Source of the DNA: Bacteroidota bacterium
GTDB taxonomy: Bacteria > Bacteroidota > Bacteroidia > Flavobacteriales > Flavobacteriaceae
Reading direction: 5' to 3'
DNA length: 64,000 bases
Assembly (NCBI GenBank): GCA_024279425.1
Contig: JAJRRO010000016.1
Coordinates: 114,089-178,088 of the forward strand
The translations under genes were made by a program, and so were the position numbers. Position 1 is the first letter of the stretch; every line of letters begins with the position of its first letter. The notes beneath the pieces are model-generated. The model was not told where the DNA came from. It was given only the letters and a program-made list of their open reading frames with translations, and ran no database searches. Positions 18,433 to 26,740 of the stretch are shown here, piece by piece.

Positions 18433-18867
18433 TTGCTTATGTATTCAACTTATAGGGAGGGGCAATCAAAAAATGTGGACATATTTTTCTTTCTTTTTTA
18501 AAATCGACAACTATTTCCCAAAAACATCAATACCTCGGGTCACAAATACGGCAAAGCAAGAAATTGTTTATCATTCTCAATACAATATACTGGTTATCAA
18601 TATTTTAATTTAATTTTTTGATTTTAAATGAAATGGAAAGAGATAAGAAAAAATAGTATTAAAAATCTATGCAAACGTTTGCATAGGTCTGTGTCCTAAA
18701 CCAATAGAAAAAACATTTTTGGGGTCAACAAAGTAAAAAAGAAACAATACTCGCACCAAATTGGGCACTGACAATGAAGCATCTTCATCATGTACTAATT
18801 TAATCTGGGAAAGATTTGTTTAATAAATTACTAGAGAAGGTAAGTAAAAGAGTTTATAGCCTGAAGG
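18433..18867. other. 435-base non-coding gap between sigma factor and fecR genes
   Basis: No open frame with coding character was found on either strand. The gap is AT-rich, carries LacI-type operator B (18668-18685) and must contain the promoter of the fecR-susCD operon. Its length is unusual for a sigma-fecR pair and suggests that the two genes are transcribed separately. Confidence 0.7.
18668..18685. promoter_or_regulatory. LacI-type operator B, before fecR-susCD operon 1
   Basis: TATGCAAACGTTTGCATA is a perfect 18-base palindrome with a CG centre, the classic form of LacI/PurR-family operators. It lies 236 bases upstream of fecR and 183 bases beyond the sigma gene stop. Confidence 0.82.
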
Positions 18868-19464
18868 CTAAAGTACGTTGTCTAATTTACAGCCTCCCCC
18901 AATTCTGAAATATTCACTTTCCCTGAGTTTTTTAATAGTCCTATATACTTGCTTACGCACAGAGTTATGATCGGTCTTTGTAATTCCCGAAATCTCAGCA
19001 TAATTGAATCCTAGTGTAAACCTTAGATATAAAATCTCTTGTTGTTTTGAAGTAAGGCTATTTAAAGTTTTATACAGCAATTGCTTGGTATTTCTCTCCG
19101 TCTCCTCGTTTATGGTCTTTTTCTCGATACTGTATTCCGTCTGAAAAAGTTCGTCTTCCCGCTCCGATAAATCACCAAACTTTCTCTCTTTCCTTAATTT
19201 CTTGATCAAAGCATGTTTCAACACCTTAAATAAATAGAATTTAAGATTATAGGGTACCGATAGTTTTTCCCTACGTTGAAACAAATCAATGAACACATCC
19301 TGAATGCAATCCATTGTCAAATCCCGGTCAGGACATATTTTGGAACCATAAAGAAATAATGCATCAATGTGCTCATTATAGATGGAGGCAAAAGCCTTCT
19401 TATCCCCACCTACAAAATCAGCCCATACTGAGTTTTCCTTATTTTTGGTCATCGTGAACGACAT
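18868..19464 (-). CDS. ECF RNA polymerase sigma factor
   Basis: This 198-residue sigma-70 family regulator has region 2 at about 15-85 (YNEHIDALFLYGSKI, DCIQDVFIDLF) and region 4 at about 130-190 (LTSKQQEILYLRF, NYAEISGI, a helix-turn-helix). It should direct transcription of the fecR-susCD block when freed by FecR (17230-18432). The start could also be the ATG 12 bases further in. It is preceded by the FAD oxidoreductase gene after 73 bases, in the same direction. Confidence 0.9.
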   Translation of the reverse strand: MSFTMTKNKENSVWADFVGGDKKAFASIYNEHIDALFLYGSKICPDRDLTMDCIQDVFIDLFQRREKLSVPYNLKFYLFKVLKHALIKKLRKERKFGDLSEREDELFQTEYSIEKKTINEETERNTKQLLYKTLNSLTSKQQEILYLRFTLGFNYAEISGITKTDHNSVRKQVYRTIKKLRESEYFRIGGGCKLDNVL

Positions 19465-19537
19465 TTGTTAGTTCTGGCTCTGCTCAATAAAATAAACAAA
19501 GTCCCTTTTATAATATCTTAAATATATTTATTTATCC

Positions 19538-20758
19538 TTAACCCTCTTTTTTATTAGATCTTGCATCTGCGCAACGTTGCCTAAAGACCGTATCAAAGGG
19601 GTCAATCGGTCCAAATCGGTCAATATGAAAAGGTGCAATATCAGTAAATACAGGAATCCCATAAATCATTTCAGCTATTGCCCTTCCAAATCCTCCTGCC
19701 GTAGCTACACCAGCACCCGAACAACCTGTGGCAATATAAAACCCTTTCATATGACGCGCATTTCCTATTGTCAATGAGGCATCTGGTGTGTATGTGGAAA
19801 TTCCAGAAATACAATGTGCAACCCCTATTTCAGCCAGTTCTGGGAAAAATTCCTGAAATTTTTCGCCCTCGTTCATCAAAATATCCCAATGTTCTTCTTC
19901 TTTTATAAGATGAAATCCATGCATATGTTGAGGAAGATCTTTAGGGTTTACCTGATTTCCAGCCTTATCCCTAATACCAAACAACATGGCTTCTCCTTCA
20001 GGCCTACAATAGGCAGAAGCATCTGGAAAAATAGCCATAGGCTGTTTCGGATGAAATAAATCTGGTCTACTTCCCGTGATCCAATAAATGCTTCTAACCG
20101 GAGCCATGGGAATGGGTTCATCTACTTGCGTGGCTAGTAAGTTGCTCCAAGCCCCGGCAGCATCAACAACTATGTCACAGGGAATAGTCTCTTCATCTGT
20201 TTTGACCCCGGTTATTTGTCCACCTTCGTGTAGTAATTCCCTGACATTGGTATATTGTCTTATTTCGGCATCATTCTTTTTTGCGGCCTTTGCGAAATTA
20301 TTTGCCAAAACCGTGGATTCCATATAGCAGTCATCTTTCATAAAAGCACCACCGATTACCTTATCCACATTTATCCAAGGTAATTTTTCCTTTATCCCAT
20401 CTGCGGAGAGCCATTCACAATTGAGATCATATTCGTCCGCAATCTCTATTAAATTGAGAATGCTCTTTTCTGAAGCTTCCGAAGCAGCAACATGAATACT
20501 GCCCACCTTCATTACTCCAGAAGACTCCCCCAAGACAACTTCCATATCTTCTATGGCCCGCAAAGTCTCTTTTACCAGTGGAATAATCGCTTTTTTAGAT
20601 CGTGCCAAGGTTATTAAAGATGCTGCTGCAGAGGTGTTGCCACTACCAACTGCATCCCTTTCAATCAAAATTACTTCAGCATTGCCCAACTTACTAATAT
20701 AGTAAGCAACTGCGGTTCCGATGGTCCCTCCTCCAATAACTACAACTTTTTGATTCAC
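19538..20758 (-). CDS. FAD-dependent amino-phosphonate-type oxidoreductase (DAO family)
   Basis: This 406-residue protein has the N-terminal dinucleotide motif VVIGGGTIGTA, an ERDAVGSGNTSAAA loop typical of D-amino-acid/sarcosine/glycine oxidase-like flavoenzymes, and a C-terminal FAD segment GFYIATGCSGAGVATAGGFG (about 340-360). Relatives near phosphonate genes oxidise AEP or N-methyl-AEP to phosphonoacetaldehyde. Here it is divergent from the AEP block at 21068-29727, so that role is likely. An 11-base element, AACTTTTTAGT, 43 bases before its start is repeated in the AEP promoter. A general glycine/sarcosine oxidase role cannot be excluded. Confidence 0.72.
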   Translation of the reverse strand: MNQKVVVIGGGTIGTAVAYYISKLGNAEVILIERDAVGSGNTSAAASLITLARSKKAIIPLVKETLRAIEDMEVVLGESSGVMKVGSIHVAASEASEKSILNLIEIADEYDLNCEWLSADGIKEKLPWINVDKVIGGAFMKDDCYMESTVLANNFAKAAKKNDAEIRQYTNVRELLHEGGQITGVKTDEETIPCDIVVDAAGAWSNLLATQVDEPIPMAPVRSIYWITGSRPDLFHPKQPMAIFPDASAYCRPEGEAMLFGIRDKAGNQVNPKDLPQHMHGFHLIKEEEHWDILMNEGEKFQEFFPELAEIGVAHCISGISTYTPDASLTIGNARHMKGFYIATGCSGAGVATAGGFGRAIAEMIYGIPVFTDIAPFHIDRFGPIDPFDTVFRQRCADARSNKKEG

Positions 20759-21067
20759 TTTTTACAATTCGGTAAATTTCTATCACTTATTAGAAAGTAA
20801 TCTTAACTTTTTAGTTAGCGTACAAAACTGTGCCACCCCACTTTTTCAGTCCGATATTCATTGGGTATTAATAGGTCATGAAGCTATTCATAGCTTGTCA
20901 GCCCTGGGCGTCCTTTCGAAGAAATCCATCTTCTCAAAATAAATATACGTTTTATAAATAGTACAATAATTATAGCTAAAGTAAACTTTTTAGTGAAAAA
21001 ATTATACTATTTGTAAAATAAATTTACTTTTGCTAAAATTCATTGAGCTAACAAATAGTATATAAAA
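20759..21067. other. Divergent 309-base control region between FAD oxidoreductase and AEP block
   Basis: No coding frame was seen. The right part is promoter block copy 1 (20945-21040). The left part holds AACTTTTTAGT at 20805-20815, the same 11 bases found at 20984-20994, and a small hairpin near 20880-20896. The region should drive both divergent units. Confidence 0.6.
20945..21040 (+). promoter_or_regulatory. AEP promoter block, copy 1
   Basis: About 96 bases nearly identical to 23951-24045. Visible parts are inverted half-sites AAATAGTA (20956-20963) and TACTATTT (21005-21012), and a TACTTTTG box (21025-21032) that fits the Bacteroidota -7 consensus TAnnTTTG and lies 35 bases before the dehydrogenase start. 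A third AAATAGTA lies at 21053-21060. The inverted half-sites are candidate operators for the XRE-cupin regulator at 27860-28429. Confidence 0.7.
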
Positions 21068-22144
21068 ATGGGTACCACCATACAGGCACAATTTCAGGTT
21101 TTTGAAGAAACAGGCAAACCTTTTCAATTTAAAAATAAAGAATTCCAAACAACACTAGGCCCTGGAGAAGCTATGGTGAAAATTATTTTGTCTACTATTT
21201 GTGGGTCGGATATCAATACCATTGAAGGCAAAAGAAAAGAAGATATCCCGTGTATTCTTGGACATGAAGCTGTTGGCGAGATTATCGCAATAAACTCCAG
21301 GGAAGGCTTTTCATTAGGCGATCGCGTAACCTGGACAATTGCCGACAGTTGCGGTAAATGCCCAGCCTGTACAGAATATGGGCTTCCGGAAAAGTGTTAC
21401 GAACTATTTAAATACGGCCATGGCTCCATTCATAATGGCAGCGGTTTAAATGGGTGTTACGCCTCACATATCCATATTAGAAAAGGCACACATATGGTAA
21501 AGGTTCCAAATTCCGTGAGCGATAAGGCTGCCGCACCTGCCAATTGCGCTTTGGCAACCATGGTGAATGCAGTCTCCCAAACAAAGGCAATACCTAAAAA
21601 GGCAGTAGTACAGGGTGGAGGATTATTAGGTGTGTACGCCTGTGGACTCCTTAAGGAAGCCGGCGTTTCGCAGATATTTTGTTTAGAGGTCAATGAAAAT
21701 CGTTTTCAATTAATAGAAGATTTTGGAGCCATTCCTGTTGATGCCAAGGATGGCCAAAAAGCCGTACAGTTTATTTTAGACCGAACAGGGGACGGGGTTG
21801 ATGCCGTATTTGAAGTGGCTGGAATAAAAGAATTGATTTCCCAGGGATTGGCCTTGCTTAGGCCAGGAGGAGATTACATTTTAGTAGGACTGGTACATCC
21901 AGATTCCGAAATGGGAATCACTGCAGAACAGATCATACGAAAATGTATCCGAATCAAGGGCGTCCATAATTATGCGCCATGGCATTTAGATGAATCCATT
22001 GCGTTTCTTGAACGCAACATTGGCCGTTTTCCTTTTGACGAACTTGTTCGTCCTCCTTTTAAGTTGAACGAAATACAAGAAGCCGTTCATGAGGCGCAAA
22101 AACAAAAATGGATGCGGGTCTCCGTAAAACCATACAAAACATGA
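21068..22144 (+). CDS. Zinc-dependent alcohol dehydrogenase of the phosphonate-catabolism type
   Basis: This 358-residue medium-chain dehydrogenase has the catalytic zinc region TICGSDIN (about residue 43) and GHEAVGE (about 65). The four structural zinc cysteines lie in CGKCPACTEYGLPEKC (about 95-110), and the NAD fold is VVQGGGLLGVYACGLLKEAG (about 178). It resembles the group of alcohol dehydrogenases repeatedly found in phosphonate operons, so it may oxidise or reduce a phosphonate alcohol/aldehyde such as hydroxyethylphosphonate/phosphonoacetaldehyde. It is the first gene after promoter copy 1, and its TGA overlaps the ATG of the transporter (ATGA). The exact substrate is not readable. 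Confidence 0.8.
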   Translation: MGTTIQAQFQVFEETGKPFQFKNKEFQTTLGPGEAMVKIILSTICGSDINTIEGKRKEDIPCILGHEAVGEIIAINSREGFSLGDRVTWTIADSCGKCPACTEYGLPEKCYELFKYGHGSIHNGSGLNGCYASHIHIRKGTHMVKVPNSVSDKAAAPANCALATMVNAVSQTKAIPKKAVVQGGGLLGVYACGLLKEAGVSQIFCLEVNENRFQLIEDFGAIPVDAKDGQKAVQFILDRTGDGVDAVFEVAGIKELISQGLALLRPGGDYILVGLVHPDSEMGITAEQIIRKCIRIKGVHNYAPWHLDESIAFLERNIGRFPFDELVRPPFKLNEIQEAVHEAQKQKWMRVSVKPYKT

Positions 22145-23394
22145 ATCCTTTGGATACCAACAAATCTGAATTTAGAAAGGCACAATGGAGGATGCTATTT
22201 ACCGTAATGTTCTGCTACCTTTTTTTCTATACGGGCAGGCAGAATTTTGGTTGGGCGATTCAAGGCATAGAATTCGAATTCAATGTTACAAAGCAATATA
22301 TAGGCTGGGCCGGAGCTGCAATGCTTTGGGCCTATGGGATAGGGCAATTTATTAATGGCAATCTGGCAGACAAATATGGTGCCCGTCGTATGATGGTACT
22401 AGGCGGGCTTCTTTCCGTTGTAATGAACTGGGCAACAAGCTTTGCTACAACTTATTGGATGATTGTTGTTTTTTGGGCCTTGAACGGTTTTAGCCAATCT
22501 TTGGGCTGGGCCCCGGGCAGCCGCCTTGTGAGCAATTGGTGGGGGGGCAAGGAAAGGGGTAAGGCTTTTGGATTTTATGTTTTTGCCGCTGGATGTTCCT
22601 CTGTCCTTATTTATCTGTTATCCATAGTCATGTTGGATATGTACGAATTGGATTGGAGATGGCTTTTCCGCTTACCTGTGTTGTTGTTGCTTATTGGATG
22701 TTTATTTTTTTATTACATGGCACGCGATAAGCCGGAAGATCTTGGGTTTTCCAATTTAGAAAATGAAGCTACTTCTCTAGATATTAAAAAGGAAGAAAGA
22801 AGGGAAAGTTCTATTGAACGCTATAAAAAGGTTTTAAAAAACAAAAAATTCATTTTGGCCTGTATGTCCATTGGTTTTCAAAACATGGCCCGTTATGGTC
22901 TTTTGGTTTGGGTGCCACTTTACTATTTAGGAACAAATATTAAAGAATCCTCAAATTTATGGATTGCCTTGGCGCTTCCGATTGGCATGGCCTTGGGAAC
23001 AATATTCTTCGGTCAACTTTCAGATAGGGTATTTAAATCCAACCGTTCAAAGCCCATTGCCCTTTCATTGGGTTTGGCAGGCCTTGTAATCTTATTGGTA
23101 TACATAGTTCCCAAGGAAAATATACTCGGAGGCTTATTACTTATGTTCTTGTCCGGTTTTTTGGTCTATGGCCCCCAATCGTGTTACTGGCCTTTAAGTC
23201 CTGATTTATTGGGCGTTAAAAGATCAGGTACCGGAGTTGGGGTAATGAACACTTTCGCATACGGTTTTGCCGGAATTGGAGAACCTTTTATTGGATACAT
23301 GTCCGATGTAACCGGGCAGGAAAATACAGTGTTCATTGTTACGTCCGTAATGTGTTTTTTTAGTGCCTTTATTATTTTATTCGTACGGCGTTGA
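22141..23394 (+). CDS. MFS transporter of the organophosphate (OPA/GlpT-like) type
   Basis: This inner-membrane protein has 12 predicted helices. I start it at the ATG overlapping the dehydrogenase stop (22141), giving 417 residues. It has GRQNFGWAI in helix 1, GIGQFINGNLADKYGARRMM at the loop 2-3 signature, and GFSQSLGWAPGSRLVSNWW, the motif typical of glycerol-3-phosphate/sugar-phosphate antiporters. By context it should import AEP or another phosphonate. A second, distant relative is at 28429-29727. Following it is an 80-base gap and then a broken phosphodiesterase gene. Confidence 0.83.
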   Translation: MNPLDTNKSEFRKAQWRMLFTVMFCYLFFYTGRQNFGWAIQGIEFEFNVTKQYIGWAGAAMLWAYGIGQFINGNLADKYGARRMMVLGGLLSVVMNWATSFATTYWMIVVFWALNGFSQSLGWAPGSRLVSNWWGGKERGKAFGFYVFAAGCSSVLIYLLSIVMLDMYELDWRWLFRLPVLLLLIGCLFFYYMARDKPEDLGFSNLENEATSLDIKKEERRESSIERYKKVLKNKKFILACMSIGFQNMARYGLLVWVPLYYLGTNIKESSNLWIALALPIGMALGTIFFGQLSDRVFKSNRSKPIALSLGLAGLVILLVYIVPKENILGGLLLMFLSGFLVYGPQSCYWPLSPDLLGVKRSGTGVGVMNTFAYGFAGIGEPFIGYMSDVTGQENTVFIVTSVMCFFSAFIILFVRR

Positions 23395-23474
23395 CCTCCA
23401 CGTAAACAATCTGGAATTAATTCCAAAAAAGGAATAGGTCAAATTATAATCTGATTTTTTAAAACCATTTACTA

Positions 23475-23911
23475 ATGAAAAAGCAACCTTTTTTAATCTT
23501 ATTCACTTTTGTATTGCTTTTAGCCAGCTGTAATCCATCAAAAGAAGTACCTAATAAAGAAGTATTGGCCAAGCGTGTTGTCGCCATTGGTCTTGATGGC
23601 ATTAGTGTTAATGGTTATCAAACAGCTAAACATCCAAATTTAGACCAACTTATGGCAATGGTGTTATATCTTTCAATACAATAAATATGATGCCTTCAGT
23701 TACTCTACCCAATTGGACAACCCATTTAACAGGAAGTGGTCCAGAACAACACGGCGTATTGGGCAATGGTTGGAAAAAAGGACAAATAATGGAAGAACCC
23801 AATAATTCGGTAAATACATCAAAGACCATTTCCTTTCTGCTTGGCTGCGAGAATGTACCACTCTCATGGACAGGAGAGGTTCCTATGTCTATTTTTGAAG
23901 TCAAAAAATAA
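23475..23911 (+). pseudogene. Broken alkaline-phosphatase-superfamily lipoprotein gene
   Basis: The first frame (23475-23684) starts with a signal and lipobox LLASC and then VVAIGLDGISVNG. A shift of one base near 23655-23660 (an A seems missing from GCAATGG) moves the frame to 23661-23911. There MMPSVTLPNWTTHLTGSGPEQHG matches the nucleophile region of the intact gene at 8543-10204. After about 40 more residues similarity fades and the frame stops; the metal-binding C-terminal two thirds are absent. It lies inside the AEP block just before promoter copy 2. A functional protein is not expected. Confidence 0.85.
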
Positions 23912-23950
23912 ACTGGACATTCCCAAGCACTTTTTAAAATTCCTTTGCAA

Positions 23951-24045
23951 ATACGTTTATAAATAGTAAAATAATTATAGTTTAAGTAAACTTTTTTAGT
24001 AAAAAAATTATACTATTTGTAAAAATATTTTACTTTTGTTAAAAT
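23951..24045 (+). promoter_or_regulatory. AEP promoter block, copy 2
   Basis: Near-identical repeat of 20945-21040. It keeps the inverted half-sites AAATAGTA (23961-23968) and TACTATTT (24011-24018) and the TACTTTTG -7 box (24031-24038), 38 bases before the phnA start. The third half-site of copy 1 is absent. It should drive the phnA-phnY-phnW-regulator-transporter operon. Confidence 0.72.
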
Positions 24046-24076
24046 TATCGTACAAGAACTTTTATTACAAATAATA

Positions 24077-25288
24077 ATGGAAATCAACAACAGAAATTAC
24101 CCCGGACAACCGAAAACCATCATAGGGATATGTATGGACGGTACCTCCTACCCGTATTACGAACAGGCCAAGGAGGTAATGCCCAATCTTCAACGTTTTA
24201 TCAAAGAAGGTTCTTTTGGAATGGTAAAAAGTGTTATCCCTTCATTTACAAACCCCAATAATATGGCCATTGTAACTGGTGTACCCCCCAAAGTGAATGG
24301 TATCTGTGGAAATTTTTATTGGGATACCGAGCTGCAGGAAGAGGTGATGATGAACGACCCAAAATACCTAAAGGTCCCTACGATTTTGTCCCAACTAAGC
24401 CAAAACAATCATAAAGTGGCGGTTGTAACGGCTAAAGATAAATTGCGGAAAATGCTGGCCCACAATTTGGACGGTATTTGTTTTTCTGCTGAATTTGCCA
24501 ATCAGGCTACTTTGGAAGAAAACGGAATAGCCGATGTGGAAGAAGGCTTAATGGGCAAAGAAAGACCGGGTATTTATGACCCCTATATTTCGGTCTATTG
24601 TATTGAAGCCGGTGCAAAATTATTACAGAAAGAACATTTTGATGTTATGTACTTGACCACTACCGATTTTGTACAGCATAAATATGCCCCAGGAAGTGCG
24701 GATGCCAACGATTTTTTGTCAAAAATTGATTATTGGCTGGGAGAGTTGGATAAATTGGGTGCCATCATTGGTGTAACTGCCGATCATGGAATGCAGCCTA
24801 AAACGAATGCAGATGGCTCCCCTAAAGTACAGTTCATTGAAGACCTGCTTAATGCCCAAGGAATAAAAACTAGGGTGATTCTTCCCATTACCGATCCATA
24901 TGTAGTACATCATGGAGCTCTAGGTGGATATGGCACTTTATATCTTGATGATAAATCACAATTAGCCCAAGCCAAGGCTTATTTATCAAGTCTAGACGGT
25001 ATTGAAACTGTACTTACCAACGAAGAAGCCGTTGAAAAACATGAACTCCCAGGAGACAGAATCGGTGACTTAGTTGTATTATCAGATGCCACAACAACAA
25101 TTGGAAGAACACCCGATTGGCATGATCTAGATAAGGTTAAGGAAGGTCTTCGATCGCATGGCGGAGAACATTCACAAGAAGTACCCATGATTTTTAACAA
25201 AAAATTGAACGAGGAATACGGCCAAAAATTGGAATCGGGCACTTGCAGAAACTTTGACTTGTTCCATTTTTTAACCAACGGATTTTAA
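24077..25288 (+). CDS. phnA: Phosphonoacetate hydrolase
   Basis: This 403-residue cytoplasmic enzyme of the alkaline phosphatase superfamily splits the C-P bond of phosphonoacetate to acetate and phosphate. Visible residues are metal ligand D21 (GICMDGTSYP), the nucleophile T58 in PSFTNPNN, the pair D/H in TTTDFVQHKY (about 197-201), TADHGM (about 234) and the late histidine in GGEHSQEVPM (about 362). Length and motifs fit the known family. It opens an operon with phnY (12 bases downstream), phnW, the XRE-cupin gene and a transporter. It is not the unrelated E. coli PhnA protein of the same name. Confidence 0.9.
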   Translation: MEINNRNYPGQPKTIIGICMDGTSYPYYEQAKEVMPNLQRFIKEGSFGMVKSVIPSFTNPNNMAIVTGVPPKVNGICGNFYWDTELQEEVMMNDPKYLKVPTILSQLSQNNHKVAVVTAKDKLRKMLAHNLDGICFSAEFANQATLEENGIADVEEGLMGKERPGIYDPYISVYCIEAGAKLLQKEHFDVMYLTTTDFVQHKYAPGSADANDFLSKIDYWLGELDKLGAIIGVTADHGMQPKTNADGSPKVQFIEDLLNAQGIKTRVILPITDPYVVHHGALGGYGTLYLDDKSQLAQAKAYLSSLDGIETVLTNEEAVEKHELPGDRIGDLVVLSDATTTIGRTPDWHDLDKVKEGLRSHGGEHSQEVPMIFNKKLNEEYGQKLESGTCRNFDLFHFLTNGF

Positions 25289-25300
25289 TATACACGTGTT

Positions 25301-26728
25301 ATGATAGAATTTGGAAGTATAATCAATGGAAAACAGGTAAAGGGATTAGAATGGATCGATGTTTACAATCCATATACCAAAAAGAAAGTAGGCAGGGTTT
25401 CCTCTATACATACAGTGGATTTAGATCAAGTATTGCGAGATACCAAAAATACCAAAATTACGCTTACGCGATACGAGCGCTATGCTATTTTGAATAAAAT
25501 AGCCGATGCCCTCGAAGAAAGAGTGGATGAAGTGAGCCAGATGATTACAGATGAAACAGGATTATGTCTAAAAGACACCCGCTACGAAGCGAGTAGGGTT
25601 TCGGATGTATTGCGATTTTCGGCCATGAAGGCATTGGATGACGATTCGCAGGTATTTCCTTGTGATGTATCCAAAAACGGAAAACCAAGAAGGATTTATA
25701 CCACTCGGGTTCCTTTGGGGTTAATAAGTGCCATTACGCCTTTTAACCACCCTATGAACCAAGTGGTCCATAAGATAGCTCCTGCCATTGCCACCAATAA
25801 TACGGTGGTATTAAAACCTTCAGAAAGGACGCCTTTATCTGCCTACTATTTTGCCCAACTGGCTCTTGATTGTGGTTTGCCGCCTAATATGTTGAATGTA
25901 ATCAATGGAGCCGATGTTCAGGCAATTGCAGAAATGATGACGGTACATCCCGAAATTACAATGGTCTCTTTTACCGGTGGCAGTAAAGTGGGCAAAATCA
26001 TAGCCTCGAAAGCAGGATATAAAAAATTGGTTTTAGAGTTGGGAGGTAGTTCAGCCTTATTGGTTTTGGAAGATGCGGACATTGATGAAGCGGTTGAAGT
26101 TACTATGTCCGGTACCTTTAAAAACTCGGCGCAACGCTGTACGGCCATTCGAAGAATATTGGTACATAAAAGCATCGCTGATGCCTATGCCTCTAAATTG
26201 GCCGATCGTGTAAAAGCCTTGAAATATGGTGATCCCTATAATGCGGAGAACGATATGGGAACGGTTATTACGGAAGCATCCGCCATGGAGATGGAAAGCC
26301 GGGTGCAGAATGCTTTGGATAATGGAGCCGTTCTCTTAGCTGGCCACAAAAGAGACGGGGCACTTTACGCCCCTACTGTGATTGATCATGTACAAAACTC
26401 ACATGAAGTGGTAGCCAAAGAAACCTTTGGCCCTGTTGCTCCAATCATTCGTTTCTCCACCTTGGATGAAGCCATTGAAATTGCCAATGATACTCCTTAC
26501 GGACTTTCGGGCGGTGTGGTAAGTAACCACTGGCCTTCCATTCAACGAGTAATCACCGAATTGGACACGGGAACCGTAAATGTAAACGAAGCTCCAAGTT
26601 ATCGATTGGAATGGACTCCGTTTGGCGGTGTAAAAGATTCCGGTCTCGGATACAAAGAAGGAGTCATCGAAACCATGAAAGGTTACACCTATGTCAAAAC
26701 ATATTCCCTACCCTGGGATATCGCATAA
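25301..26728 (+). CDS. phnY: Phosphonoacetaldehyde dehydrogenase
   Basis: This 475-residue NAD(P)-dependent aldehyde dehydrogenase has TPFNHPMNQV (about 146), KPSERTPLSA, FTGGSKVG (cofactor), the general base E246 in LELGGSS and the catalytic cysteine C280 in NSAQRCTAIRR. The arginine-rich short motif after the cysteine and the neighbours phnA and phnW support phosphonoacetaldehyde as substrate, giving phosphonoacetate for PhnA. It follows phnA by 12 bases and precedes phnW by 12 bases, so the three are surely co-transcribed. Without the context it would be called only a generic aldehyde dehydrogenase. Confidence 0.88.
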   Translation: MIEFGSIINGKQVKGLEWIDVYNPYTKKKVGRVSSIHTVDLDQVLRDTKNTKITLTRYERYAILNKIADALEERVDEVSQMITDETGLCLKDTRYEASRVSDVLRFSAMKALDDDSQVFPCDVSKNGKPRRIYTTRVPLGLISAITPFNHPMNQVVHKIAPAIATNNTVVLKPSERTPLSAYYFAQLALDCGLPPNMLNVINGADVQAIAEMMTVHPEITMVSFTGGSKVGKIIASKAGYKKLVLELGGSSALLVLEDADIDEAVEVTMSGTFKNSAQRCTAIRRILVHKSIADAYASKLADRVKALKYGDPYNAENDMGTVITEASAMEMESRVQNALDNGAVLLAGHKRDGALYAPTVIDHVQNSHEVVAKETFGPVAPIIRFSTLDEAIEIANDTPYGLSGGVVSNHWPSIQRVITELDTGTVNVNEAPSYRLEWTPFGGVKDSGLGYKEGVIETMKGYTYVKTYSLPWDIA

Positions 26729-26740
26729 TAAATAAAGAAA

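Noticed and set aside
23945..23960. TTGCAAATACGTTTAT as a sixth LacI-type operator before phnA.
   Set aside because: The spacing is two bases too long and the right arm lacks TTTGCA; it overlaps the AEP promoter repeat, which explains it better.
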